A DNA stretch of 64,000 bases from Gammaproteobacteria bacterium (GTDB lineage: Bacteria > Pseudomonadota > Gammaproteobacteria > Acidiferrobacterales > SZUA-150), in contig JAOUOD010000007.1 of the NCBI GenBank assembly GCA_029880545.1, positions 67,001 to 131,000 of the forward strand, in the 5' to 3' direction. This document shows positions 32,677-41,694 of this stretch, one piece after another; position 1 is the stretch's first letter; every line of letters begins with the position of its first letter. The position numbers were made by a program, and so were the translations under genes. Under the pieces are notes generated by a model, which worked only from the letters and a program-made list of their open reading frames with translations, was not told the DNA's origin and did not search any database.

Positions 32677-34143
32677 ATGTTTAAGGCAAACAAAAAACTG
32701 GCGTTGGCTGCTGCAATCAGTGGCGCGCTGATTGCGCCGAGCGCAATGGCTACCAACGGTATGAACCTCGAGGGCTATGGCGCCATTGCAACCGGTATGG
32801 GTGGCGCGTCCATGGCGTACAACAACGGCGCTGCCGCCGTAATGAACAACCCGGCCACCCTGGGCCTGGCAGAAGAAGACGGCTCTCAAATTGATGTCGC
32901 CATTGGCATCCTGGCACCGACCATTGAGTCTTCCATGGAAATGCCGATGTCCATGACTGCCGAATCAGGCGCCAACCAGTTCCTGATGCCGGCCATTGGC
33001 TGGGGCAAAAAGTCAGGCAAGATGGCCTATGGCTTTGGCATGTTCTCACAAGGTGGTATGGGTACTGAATACGAAGCCAATACGTTTATGGCCGCAGGTT
33101 CAGGCGAAGAAGTACGCTCTGAAGTGGGCGTCGGTCGCCTGATTGCACCCCTGGCTTACAATATTGATGACAAGTTCACCGTCGGCGGTTCAGTAGATTT
33201 CGTCTGGGCCGGTATGGATCTGAAAATGGCCATGCCTGGTGGCTGGAATACTCCTGGCGTTCCTAACGCTGCTCCAGGTACGTTCATGGACTTCATGCCA
33301 GGTTCCCCTAATGTCCTGGGTGTAGCCAGCGGCACCATGACCACCATTATGGGTGGTGCGTTGATGGCTGGCATGCTGGATACAATTAATTGGGCACGCT
33401 TCGATTTCTCTGATGATAGCGATTTCACCGGCGAAGCCAAGTCAACTGGTTTTGGCGCCAAGCTGGGCGCAACCTACAGGATCAACAACCAGTTCACCCT
33501 GGGCGCGGCCTATCACTCCAAGACTTCTCTGGGCGATCTGGAAACCGATAACGCAGTGCTGTCCATGAACGTGTCCGGTCCAGCTACGGGTGGCAACGCG
33601 GTAACAGTTCCTGTCACCGGCAAGATTGCTGTTGAAGACTTCCAGTGGCCTGAAATGTATGCCCTTGGTGGTTCCTACAAGATCAACGATAAATTCATGA
33701 TGGCCATGGACTACAAGTTGATCAAGTGGTCCGGTGTAATGGAGAACTTCAACATGAGCTTTACAGCCGATGCCACGCAGACTGGTGCGGCAGCAATGTT
33801 TGGTCTGGGTGGCAGCGACCTGTCGGTCACCATGTACCAGGACTGGGAAGACCAGAGCGTGATCCAGATGGGTGGCCAATACCAGGCCATGCCTAACCTG
33901 GCAGTGCGTGCTGGTGTTAACGTTTCCAGCAACCCGGTACCGGATGAGTACATGAACCCGATGTTCCCGGCTATCATTGAGAAGCACTTCACGCTGGGTA
34001 TGGGTTACGGTATCAGCAAAGAGTCTTCAATTGACCTGTCACTGGTTATCGCGCCTGAAGTTGAGCAAACAAACTCAAACACAGGTGTAACCACGACTCA
34101 CAGTCAGCAGAACTGGAACCTGCTTTACAGCTACCGCTTCTAA
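32677..34143 (+). CDS. FadL/TodX-like outer-membrane transport protein
   Basis: 488 residues. A signal peptide ending SAMA is followed by the FadL-type hatch region (TNGMNLEGYGAIATGMGGAS and AVMNNPATLG), then alternating strands and the terminal YSYRF, an outer-membrane barrel ending in Phe. FadL-type channels bring hydrophobic molecules across the outer membrane. The protein is rich in methionine in its loops (for example SSMEMPMSMTA, MDFMPGS). A strong GAGGAGGAG fixes the start at 32677. The exported-protein gene follows. The substrate is unknown; fatty acid, hydrocarbon or sulfur compounds are all possible. Confidence 0.9.
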   Translation: MFKANKKLALAAAISGALIAPSAMATNGMNLEGYGAIATGMGGASMAYNNGAAAVMNNPATLGLAEEDGSQIDVAIGILAPTIESSMEMPMSMTAESGANQFLMPAIGWGKKSGKMAYGFGMFSQGGMGTEYEANTFMAAGSGEEVRSEVGVGRLIAPLAYNIDDKFTVGGSVDFVWAGMDLKMAMPGGWNTPGVPNAAPGTFMDFMPGSPNVLGVASGTMTTIMGGALMAGMLDTINWARFDFSDDSDFTGEAKSTGFGAKLGATYRINNQFTLGAAYHSKTSLGDLETDNAVLSMNVSGPATGGNAVTVPVTGKIAVEDFQWPEMYALGGSYKINDKFMMAMDYKLIKWSGVMENFNMSFTADATQTGAAAMFGLGGSDLSVTMYQDWEDQSVIQMGGQYQAMPNLAVRAGVNVSSNPVPDEYMNPMFPAIIEKHFTLGMGYGISKESSIDLSLVIAPEVEQTNSNTGVTTTHSQQNWNLLYSYRF

Positions 34144-34252
34144 GTCTGGCTGAGGTGATCGAGCAAGTCTGATTGAGAAATGATTGATCGCCATTAAAAA
34201 TCGGGGGGCTGAAACATGTGTTTCAGCCCTTCTGTTTTCTGGAGGAACAAAA

Positions 34253-35218
34253 ATGAAAGTTTTGAAATCTGTTTTATCTATTGCTTTTGGTGTGCTGCTG
34301 CTGGCAGCACCCCTGGCCCAGGCAAAACTGCTGAAGCCGTTTATTCTGGGTAATGAGCCCGCCAGCACTGATATGGCCGCGACCGTAGCGTCTGTTAAAG
34401 AGGCGCTGACCAAGGGTGGCTTTACTGTTGTTGGCAGCTATTCTCCGTATGACGATGCTACGGTAATTGCCGCCACTCACCCGGAATTGACCGCAGCTGC
34501 ATCAGCAGCCAAGAACGGTGGATTTGGCGTTGCCCAGCGTGTATCGGTTACCAAGGTTAAAGGAAAACTCCAGGTCGGATACATGAACCCGGAGTATCTT
34601 GGAACCGCCTACGGCCTGGGTTCTCTTGCCACAGTATCAGCAGCACTGAAAGCTGCACTCGGTGCGGTGCAGGAATACGGATCAAAAGGCGTGAACGAAA
34701 ACGATCTGAAGCCTGGCAAATATCATTACGCCATGTTCATGCCGTATTTCGAAGACACTTCCTTGCTGAACAAGTTTGACAGCTACAAGTCTGCTGTTGA
34801 TACGGTGGAGGCCAACCTGGCCAAGGGTGCCGGTGGCACCAAAAAGGTTTATCGTATTGACATCCCGGGCAAGGAGATCAGCGTGTTTGGTGTGGCTATC
34901 CCGGTCGGAGACAACGAAAAATACGCCAAGGCTGTAGCGGCTGCCAAGAAAGACGGGTTTAGCGAGGCTCCCTCCAGGGTTATGGATACAGACAAGGAAA
35001 TCATGGACATCATCGATTTCGAGGATATTCGTTCGACCGCGTATTTACCCTACGAGTTGATGGTGCAGGGCAAGGAAGCTGTCGCCCTGGCCGGTCGTTT
35101 CCGTATTGCGGTACATTTCCCGGACACCAAGATGATTGGTGATCATGGTTTCACCAAGATCATGACTGCGCCTGGTGGCATCAAGACCGCGCTTGAAGCT
35201 GTTGCCGGCTACAAGTAA
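34253..35218 (+). CDS. Uncharacterised exported protein next to FadL-like gene
   Basis: 321 residues with a clear signal peptide (MKVLKSVLSIAFGVLLLAAPLAQA). I do not recognise the family with confidence. The mature part shows two alpha/beta halves: ASVKEALTKGGFTVVGSYSP near the start and a later KYAKAVAAAKKDGFSEAPSR. There is also a Gly/Ala-rich helix (GLGSLATVSAALKAALGAV). The overall look resembles DUF302-like folds, but the match is weak. It has no cysteine and no haem motif. GGAGG fixes the start. It lies 109 bases after the FadL-like gene and ends in a strong terminator, so both may form one unit. It is probably periplasmic. Confidence 0.8.
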   Translation: MKVLKSVLSIAFGVLLLAAPLAQAKLLKPFILGNEPASTDMAATVASVKEALTKGGFTVVGSYSPYDDATVIAATHPELTAAASAAKNGGFGVAQRVSVTKVKGKLQVGYMNPEYLGTAYGLGSLATVSAALKAALGAVQEYGSKGVNENDLKPGKYHYAMFMPYFEDTSLLNKFDSYKSAVDTVEANLAKGAGGTKKVYRIDIPGKEISVFGVAIPVGDNEKYAKAVAAAKKDGFSEAPSRVMDTDKEIMDIIDFEDIRSTAYLPYELMVQGKEAVALAGRFRIAVHFPDTKMIGDHGFTKIMTAPGGIKTALEAVAGYK

Positions 35219-35263
35219 AACGGTATTACCGGTTATACCCGGCTGTTTCCCATGAAAAAGAAG

Positions 35264-35298
35264 AACCCGCACCGGTCAATACCGGGCGGGTTTTTTTC
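35264..35298 (+). terminator. Intrinsic terminator after the exported protein gene
   Basis: AACCCGC and ACCGGT pair with ACCGG and GCGGGTT around CAAT, followed by seven T residues. Confidence 0.93.
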
Positions 35299-35394
35299 TT
35301 TTCTGCATTGCGAAATGGTAATTATGCTGCTTCAATTAGAACAAATCAGATTTTACGCAAACCGGAAACACCGCAGGCACTGGTATCAATATTC

Positions 35395-36486
35395 ATGGAT
35401 TCGGCAGCAGACCCGTTAAAACTCCTTGGTCAGATTCTGGCCCTGGCTGTTCGGCACAGGGCATCAGATATTCATTTGCGTACGCGTAATCACCCGATAT
35501 TGCGGGTTGATGGCGTGCTCCGCCCGATCAAGGACATCCCGCCATTCAGGGCAGATTTCATGGAAAACCTGTCCCGAACCATGATGACACCGAAAAACCA
35601 GGAAGAGTTTGACCGTGAGCACCAGGTCGATCTGTCCATTGGTTTCAAGGATATCGGTCGTGTACGTGCCAATATCTTCTATCAGCGCGGCAGTATTGGC
35701 ATGGTATTGCGTGTTATCAACAGCTCTATTCCGTCACCGCGCGAGCTGGGGTTGCCGGATATTGTGCCGTCATTGATGAACCATGAGCGCGGTCTCATCC
35801 TCATTACCGGTGCAACCGGGTCGGGCAAATCAACAACACTGGCCTCGCTGGTGAATGCGATCAATTCGGCCCAGGCCAAGCACATTGTCACCATTGAGGA
35901 TCCAATCGAATTCCTGTTTACCGAGAAGCGTTGCATTATTACGCAGCGCGAAATCGGTATTGATACCAATACGTTTGCCGGTGCCATGCGTGCCGCCATG
36001 CGTGAAGACCCGGATATCATCCTGCTGGGTGAAATGCGCGACCCGGAGACCATTGAAACTGCGCTGACCGCTGCGGAAACCGGCCACCTGGTGTTGTCCA
36101 CGGTACATTCGCCAGCCGCGGCAGAAACTGTTACACGTGTCATTTCTGCATTCCCGCCAGAGGCGCAGCAGGGTATGCGCGCCAAGCTGGCCGCCAATCT
36201 TCGCGGCGTGGTGTCACAACGCCTGATTCCAAAGTCAGGAGGAGTGGGTCGAGCGGTTGCCTGCGAGGTGCTCACCGTGTCGCAGCTGGCGCGAGAATTG
36301 ATTCTTGATCCCCTGAAAATCAAGGAGCTGCAGGATTTGATCAAGAAAGGCACCAAGGCTGAAGGCATGTTGAGTTTTGACAGTTGCCTGCTGGACCTGG
36401 TGCGTGGCAAGCAAATTGATGAGGAAATCGCGCTGCGCTACGCCAGCAGCGCCACCGACCTGAAGCTCAAGCTGGAAGGTTTCTAG
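35395..36486 (+). CDS. PilT/PilU-type pilus retraction ATPase
   Basis: 363 residues. It has an N-terminal PAS-like domain (ASDIHLRTRNHPILRVDG), Walker A GATGSGKSTTLA (about residues 142-153), the Asp box VTIEDPIEF, Walker B DPDIILLGEMRDPET and the His box STVHS. These ATPases pull back type IV pili. No other pil gene is nearby, so PilT versus PilU is open. The frame is open from TTG 35308, but the family N-terminus supports ATG 35395; the ribosome site is weak for both. Confidence 0.9.
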   Translation: MDSAADPLKLLGQILALAVRHRASDIHLRTRNHPILRVDGVLRPIKDIPPFRADFMENLSRTMMTPKNQEEFDREHQVDLSIGFKDIGRVRANIFYQRGSIGMVLRVINSSIPSPRELGLPDIVPSLMNHERGLILITGATGSGKSTTLASLVNAINSAQAKHIVTIEDPIEFLFTEKRCIITQREIGIDTNTFAGAMRAAMREDPDIILLGEMRDPETIETALTAAETGHLVLSTVHSPAAAETVTRVISAFPPEAQQGMRAKLAANLRGVVSQRLIPKSGGVGRAVACEVLTVSQLARELILDPLKIKELQDLIKKGTKAEGMLSFDSCLLDLVRGKQIDEEIALRYASSATDLKLKLEGF

Positions 36487-36604
36487 GCTCCCGCCCACGG
36501 TGCCGAAGTTGCGCCGACAGCCCGCCTCGCGCGATAATAGGCAAAATTAATGAGCGCGACACAAATTCTTATAATACTGACGCGCGCATAGACCGAGGAT
36601 TTTC

Positions 36605-37513
36605 ATGGCCGATCGACGACTCCAGGTGTTTCACACCGTAGCGCGCCTGCTGAGCTTTACAAAGGCAGCGGAAACGCTGCATATGACACAGCCAGCGGTG
36701 ACATTCCAGATTCGCCAGCTGGAAGAGCATTTCAACACACGCCTTTTTGACCGAACTCATAATCGAATCAGCCTGACCATGGCCGGCGAACGGGTATTTG
36801 AATATGCTGACAAGATCATCGCGCTCTATGGTGAGATGGACAACCGGGTCCGGGAAATGACCGGCGACGTCAGCGGTATCCTGATTATCGGTGCCAGTAC
36901 TACCATCGCGGAATACGTTTTACCGAGCCTACTGGGAGAATTCAGGGAACGCTGCCCCAGCGTCAATATTCGGCTCAGCGTATCCAATTCACTTGGCGTT
37001 GTGCATATGGTTGAAAATAACTCCGTTGACGTCGGCATTGTCGAGTCACCGGTGACCAACAAGAATCTGGTGGCCGATGTTTGCTGGAAGGACAGGCTGG
37101 TTTTCATTTGCCATCCGCAACATCCTCTGGCCCGGCAGGAGCGCATTACCGCCGAAGAGCTTGATGATCTGCCATTTATTTGCCGCGAGGAAGGATCCGG
37201 AACGCGCGATGTAATTCGCACTTATATGACCGATCACAAGCTTCACATGACTGATCTCGATGTCAGCCTGGAAGTGGGCAGTCCCGAAGCGACAAAGAGT
37301 GCCGTTGAGGCCGGGTTGGGTGTGTCCATTGTGTCCGAAGCGACAGTGAAGAAGGAAATCAAGCTGGGAACGCTGGTGTCATTGCCACTGGAGCCGCCAC
37401 TGGAGCGGCCATTTTCCATTGTCTATCAACGCCAGAAGTTTCGTTTGCGAGCCATGGAAGAATTCATGGATTTCGCTCATGAGCACTGCGAGAAGCAATC
37501 GGCTGGCAAATAA
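36605..37513 (+). CDS. LysR-type transcriptional regulator
   Basis: 302 residues. The winged helix-turn-helix is at 1-62 (FTKAAETLHMTQPAVTFQIR), followed by a linker helix and a periplasmic-binding-protein-like effector domain (GILIIGASTTIAEYVLPSLL onward). The effector part resembles CysB/CbbR/CysL relatives, but the ligand cannot be told. It lies in the sulfur region and is followed after 3 bases by a small gene. Targets are unknown; control of carbon or sulfur genes is a guess from position. Confidence 0.93.
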   Translation: MADRRLQVFHTVARLLSFTKAAETLHMTQPAVTFQIRQLEEHFNTRLFDRTHNRISLTMAGERVFEYADKIIALYGEMDNRVREMTGDVSGILIIGASTTIAEYVLPSLLGEFRERCPSVNIRLSVSNSLGVVHMVENNSVDVGIVESPVTNKNLVADVCWKDRLVFICHPQHPLARQERITAEELDDLPFICREEGSGTRDVIRTYMTDHKLHMTDLDVSLEVGSPEATKSAVEAGLGVSIVSEATVKKEIKLGTLVSLPLEPPLERPFSIVYQRQKFRLRAMEEFMDFAHEHCEKQSAGK

Positions 37514-37516
37514 GCA

Positions 37517-37861
37517 GTGGCAACAAAGCAGCACATCAAGCGCCTGGAAGAAATCCTCGGGCGTCTACCTGGCGAGATGGCGTCCGTCTTGATCGAGTAC
37601 GCCGAATTTCTTGATCATCGTCATGGGCGCGATCCGTTGCCGCAAGACCCGCTGGCAATTCCAAGACCGGAACAGGAATCCGTAGTCCAGGCAATGAAAC
37701 GCCTGACCAACACCTATCCCATGATTAATACCGAAATGCTTTTGCATAAGGCCGGCGACCTGATGGGTCAGCACCTGATGCAGGCGCGCCCGGCCCCGGA
37801 AGTGATCGATGACCTGGAGGCCTTGTTTCGACAGTATTACGAGCAAAATACACTGGGTTGA
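37517..37861 (+). CDS. Small uncharacterised protein coupled to LysR gene
   Basis: 114 residues from a GTG start 3 bases after the LysR stop, so almost certainly co-translated. The sequence is helical and charged: KRLEEILGRLPGEMASVLIEYAEFLDHRHG in the first third and APEVIDDLEALFRQYYEQ at the end. No cysteine, signal peptide or membrane segment is present. I do not recognise a family. It converges with the PhoH-type gene, 14 bases away. Confidence 0.75.
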   Translation: MATKQHIKRLEEILGRLPGEMASVLIEYAEFLDHRHGRDPLPQDPLAIPRPEQESVVQAMKRLTNTYPMINTEMLLHKAGDLMGQHLMQARPAPEVIDDLEALFRQYYEQNTLG

Positions 37862-37875
37862 ACCCGGGTTGCAGT

Positions 37876-39267
37876 TCAGAGAATATGATTGGCGTGATCC
37901 GCCAGTCGTGAGCGCTCGCCTCTCTGGAGTGTTACCTGTCCCGAGTGTTGCCAATCCTTGAAGCGATCCACCACGTAAGTCAGGCCCGAAGTAGTCTCGG
38001 TGAGATACGGCGTATCGATCTGCGCCAGGTTGCCAAGGCAGATAATCTTGGTACCGGGACCGGCACGGGTGACCAGTGTCTTGACCTGGTGTGATGTCAG
38101 GTTCTGGGCTTCGTCGATAATAATGTATTTGCGAAGGAATGTTCGACCGCGCATGAAGTTCAGCGACTTGATCTTGATCCGGTGACGCAGCAGGTCATGG
38201 GTTGCCGCGCGTCCCCAGCTGTTTTGTTGTTCCTTTTCCATGCCGTGCAATACATCCAGGTTATCCTCGAGTGCGCCCATCCACGGCTCCATCTTTTCCT
38301 GTTCGGTGCCGGGCAGAAAGCCGATATCTTCACCGACAGGAACAGTCATGCGGGTGACAATAATCTCCGTGTACAGGTTACTGTCCATGGTTTGTGTCAG
38401 GCCGGCAGCCAGCGCCAGCAAGGTCTTGCCAGTACCGGCAGCGCCGAGCAGGGTGACAAAATCGATATCCGGATCCATGAGCAGGTTCAGGGCAAAATTC
38501 TGTTCACGATTTCGTGCGGTGATGCCCCAAACGGCATTTTTTTCATGGCGGTAATCACGGGTGATGCGAAGCGTGGCGCCGTCTGCACTGTTTTTGCATA
38601 CCATTGCTTCAAAGCCTGGCTCGCCGTCCGTGAACACAAACTGGCCCGGGAACCAATGCGAACTTTGCGGGCCATGCAGCTGATAATAGTTGTGTTCGCC
38701 TTCGTGCCACGATTCCATGTTTTCGCCGTGGTCGGTCCAGAAGTTGTCATCCAGCTTTTCCATGCCTGAAAAAAGCAGGTCAGCATCATCCAGTACCTGG
38801 TCGTTGGTGTAGTCTTCGGCAAGCAGGCCAATGGCGGTAGCTTTGATGCGCAGGTTGATATCCTTGCTGACCAGGATCACTTCGTTGTCCGGGTGATTCT
38901 TGTCGAGATCATGGGTGATGCCCAGCAGCGTGTTGTCCGTGCTGGCATGGCCGAGACCGTTTGGCAGCGGGCTGTGTACCGCATCCATGTAGAAATACAG
39001 GCGGCCGGCCGGCTTGTCTTCCGGCGCGGGTAGCCGGATGCCATCCTTGATGTTACCGGTTGATGAAGCTACCAGCTCATCAAGGTAACGACTCACCTGC
39101 CTCACGTTGCGTGCAACTTCCGAAAGCCCGGTCTTGTGCCGATCGAGTTCCTCGAGTACGGCGATGGGGATATAAATGTCGTGTTCTTCGAATCGGTATA
39201 TAGCGGATGGGTCATGCATCAATACGTTGGTATCTATAACAAACAGCTTGCGTGATGATGGCTTCAT
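37876..39267 (-). CDS. PIN domain-PhoH family ATPase
   Basis: 463 residues. An N-terminal PIN domain (FVIDTNVLMHDPSAIY with acidic residues, to about 150) is fused to a PhoH P-loop ATPase. Walker A is LGAAGTGKTLLALAAG (about 278-293), then VTRMTVPVGEDIGFLPG and Walker B IIIDEAQNL. This is the YlaK/PhoH2-type protein, with RNA helicase and ribonuclease activities reported for relatives. It is last in the minus-strand order amrS-nrdJ-bcp-phoH, 19 bases after bcp. Confidence 0.93.
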   Translation of the reverse strand: MKPSSRKLFVIDTNVLMHDPSAIYRFEEHDIYIPIAVLEELDRHKTGLSEVARNVRQVSRYLDELVASSTGNIKDGIRLPAPEDKPAGRLYFYMDAVHSPLPNGLGHASTDNTLLGITHDLDKNHPDNEVILVSKDINLRIKATAIGLLAEDYTNDQVLDDADLLFSGMEKLDDNFWTDHGENMESWHEGEHNYYQLHGPQSSHWFPGQFVFTDGEPGFEAMVCKNSADGATLRITRDYRHEKNAVWGITARNREQNFALNLLMDPDIDFVTLLGAAGTGKTLLALAAGLTQTMDSNLYTEIIVTRMTVPVGEDIGFLPGTEQEKMEPWMGALEDNLDVLHGMEKEQQNSWGRAATHDLLRHRIKIKSLNFMRGRTFLRKYIIIDEAQNLTSHQVKTLVTRAGPGTKIICLGNLAQIDTPYLTETTSGLTYVVDRFKDWQHSGQVTLQRGERSRLADHANHIL

Positions 39268-39286
39268 GTTTTGCCGACCCCTGGGG

Positions 39287-39763
39287 TTATTGTTTGCTCA
39301 GCTCCTTGACCACGGCGAGTACTTCATCGACGTGACCTGCGACCTTGACCTTTCTGAACTCAAAACGAAGTATGCCTTTCTCGTCAATAACAAAGGTGCT
39401 GCGCTCGATGCCCATCACCGTTTTTCCATACATGTTCTTTTCCTTTATGACATCAAATTTCCGGCACAGTTTTTCATCAGTATCGGAAACCAGGTCGAAC
39501 GGAAACTTCTGCTTTTCCCGGAACCGGTCATGTGATGCCAGGCTGTCACGCGATACGCCAAGGATTATCGTGTTCAATCGTTTGAACTTTGCATGATTGT
39601 CACGAAAATCCTGGCCTTCCGTTGTACAGCCCGGTGTACTGTCTTTTGGATAGAAATACAAAACAACGCGTTGGCCGCGTAGTTCAGACAGTTTGAAGCT
39701 CTTGTCGCCGGTTGTGTTTATTTTCAGGTCAGGAATCACCTTGCCGATCTTCGGAGCAGTCAT
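39287..39763 (-). CDS. bcp: Bcp/PrxQ-type peroxiredoxin lacking the usual resolving cysteine
   Basis: 158 residues. It reduces peroxides. The peroxidatic cysteine is Cys 46 in DSTPGCTTEGQDF. The position five residues later, Cys in most PrxQ proteins, is Gln 51. The only other cysteine is Cys 100 (EKLCRKFD). It must therefore use Cys 100 or an outside thiol for resolution. The start MTAPKIGKVIPDLK is typical. Between nrdJ and phoH. Confidence 0.93.
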   Translation of the reverse strand: MTAPKIGKVIPDLKINTTGDKSFKLSELRGQRVVLYFYPKDSTPGCTTEGQDFRDNHAKFKRLNTIILGVSRDSLASHDRFREKQKFPFDLVSDTDEKLCRKFDVIKEKNMYGKTVMGIERSTFVIDEKGILRFEFRKVKVAGHVDEVLAVVKELSKQ

Positions 39764-39874
39764 TGATGTTCGTCCTTCCTTCCTTGTTCTTTTGGTTCTG
39801 GAATAATATTGATTCTAGCGACCCGGCGCGGGAATGAGTAGTATTGATTTTGCCGACTTTTGGGTTCATTATGA

Positions 39875-41683
39875 TTAATCACTTCCGTCACCTGCTCCGC
39901 AACATGCCGAGGTTTCCGGCAATTGTTCAATTACCGATCCCGTTACCTTATTGGGCCGGAAACTTGTGCATCCTTTGAGACCCAGCTTCCATGCCTCGTA
40001 ATAGACCTGGATAAAGTCGTCAAAATCCAGGGATTCAGGCATGTTGATGGTTTTTGAGACGGCGTTATCCACCCATTCCTGGATGGCTGACTGCATGCGC
40101 AGGTGTGTTAGCGGGTCAATGGAGTGGCTATCAACAAAATGTGGCGGTACCGGATTTTTACCGGGGTACAGTTGTTGCCACCGGATGCAGGCATAGTCCT
40201 GGAGTTCCAGCTGCTGTGCCTGGCCGTCGGCACCAATGATTCGTCGTCGTTGTTTGCGGCTGAATACCGGCTCCAGTGAACTGGAGACATTATTGGCCAG
40301 CAGGCTGACGGTGCCAGTGGGTGCGATGGCGAGCAGGTGACTGTTGCGAATACCATGTTCCCGAATACCCTCCCGAATATGTTCAGGCAGCTTTCTGATG
40401 AAGACCGATTGCAAGTAGGCGTTCTTGTCCAGGAACGGAAAGCTGCCTTTTTCCCGGGCCAGCTCAACAGATGTTTCGTAAGCGGTAACGCACACCCGTT
40501 TCATCAGGTCAGAAGTTACGTGCAGGGACCGTTTGCTGCCGTAATCAAGATTCAGCATCATCAGGAAATCAGCAAGCCCGGTAATGCCTAGGCCAACCCG
40601 TCGTGACCCATGTGCCTGGCGTTCCTGTTCAGGGAGCGGGTAGTGCGACAGATCAATAACATTATCAAGCATGCGTACTGCATGGCGGACGGTCTCAAGC
40701 AGGTCATCAAGATTCAGCCCGGCCTGTGCTGAAAACGGCTGGTCGACAAATTGCGCCAGGTTCAATGAACCCAGGTCGCAGGCGCCATACGGTGGCAGCG
40801 GGATTTCGCCGCACGGGTTGGTAGCGCTGATATGCTCCCGGTAATACAGGTTGTTGGTCCGGTTGATTCGATCGATAAACAACACACCGGGCTCGGCGTA
40901 ATCATAGTTGGCGCGCATGATTTTTTGCCACAGCTCACGTGCTGATACGGTACGAACGATTGTGCAGCCCTGTTTTCGGTAAGCCGCGCCCCAATGACAT
41001 TCCATGGTATCGGTAATACCGGCCCCGACCATTGCCGACATCGGAAAAATCAAAGGCCATGACTCGTTGTTGTTTACGGCCTGCATGAAATTGTCCGTAA
41101 CCAGTACCGATAAATTGAAATGATGCAATCCTCCTGACGCCTTGGCGTCGATAAAGGTTTCAATGTCTGGATGATCGCAGCGTAGCGTGGCCATCATGGC
41201 GCCGCGACGATTTCCGGATGACAATAACGTTGCGCACATGCTGTCCCATATCTGCATGAATGATACCGGTCCTGAGGCAATGGTTCCGGTGTGGCGAGCC
41301 GCGGTGCCGGCAGGCCGCAGGCTGGAAAAATCATAGCCGACGCCGCCGCCCTGTTGCATGGTCAACGCGCCTTGTTTGAGGGCGGTGAATATCCCGTTCA
41401 TGGAATCTTCAATTTGGCCCATGACAAAACAATTGAACAATGTGACTTTCCTGTTTGTGCCTATTCCTGCCTGGATCCGGCCTCCGGGCAGGAAACGAAA
41501 GTTATCCAAGGCCTGATAGAAGTGTTTTTCCCACAGGGTCTTGTCGGTCTCCGGTTCGGCGAGTGCCCGGGCGATGCGCCGCCATGAGTCTGTTATGTCT
41601 TCTTCCATGCGGTCATGACACTCGTAGCGATAGCGGCTCGCCCAGATTTCGCGTGAAATGTCGTTGTCGAAAATATTGCTCAT
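39875..41683 (-). CDS. nrdJ: Adenosylcobalamin-type (class II) ribonucleotide reductase
   Basis: 602 residues. It reduces ribonucleotides to deoxyribonucleotides. The substrate-site cysteine lies in TLFNCFVMGQ, the finger-loop and cysteine region is NPCGEIPLPPYGACDLGSLNL, and the phosphate loop is AIAPTGTVSLLANNVSSSLEP. The C-terminal tail has an adjacent cysteine pair (SACCGAGDGSD) that may recharge the active site. There is no ATP-cone, and length fits the compact class II form, which works with or without oxygen. It follows amrS by 11 bases. Confidence 0.92.
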   Translation of the reverse strand: MSNIFDNDISREIWASRYRYECHDRMEEDITDSWRRIARALAEPETDKTLWEKHFYQALDNFRFLPGGRIQAGIGTNRKVTLFNCFVMGQIEDSMNGIFTALKQGALTMQQGGGVGYDFSSLRPAGTAARHTGTIASGPVSFMQIWDSMCATLLSSGNRRGAMMATLRCDHPDIETFIDAKASGGLHHFNLSVLVTDNFMQAVNNNESWPLIFPMSAMVGAGITDTMECHWGAAYRKQGCTIVRTVSARELWQKIMRANYDYAEPGVLFIDRINRTNNLYYREHISATNPCGEIPLPPYGACDLGSLNLAQFVDQPFSAQAGLNLDDLLETVRHAVRMLDNVIDLSHYPLPEQERQAHGSRRVGLGITGLADFLMMLNLDYGSKRSLHVTSDLMKRVCVTAYETSVELAREKGSFPFLDKNAYLQSVFIRKLPEHIREGIREHGIRNSHLLAIAPTGTVSLLANNVSSSLEPVFSRKQRRRIIGADGQAQQLELQDYACIRWQQLYPGKNPVPPHFVDSHSIDPLTHLRMQSAIQEWVDNAVSKTINMPESLDFDDFIQVYYEAWKLGLKGCTSFRPNKVTGSVIEQLPETSACCGAGDGSD

Positions 41684-41694
41684 AACAGTGATCG

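Noticed and set aside
37876-39267. Toxin of a toxin-antitoxin pair (PIN-PhoH)
   Set aside because: No small antitoxin gene precedes it on the same strand; it follows bcp in a housekeeping-type run.
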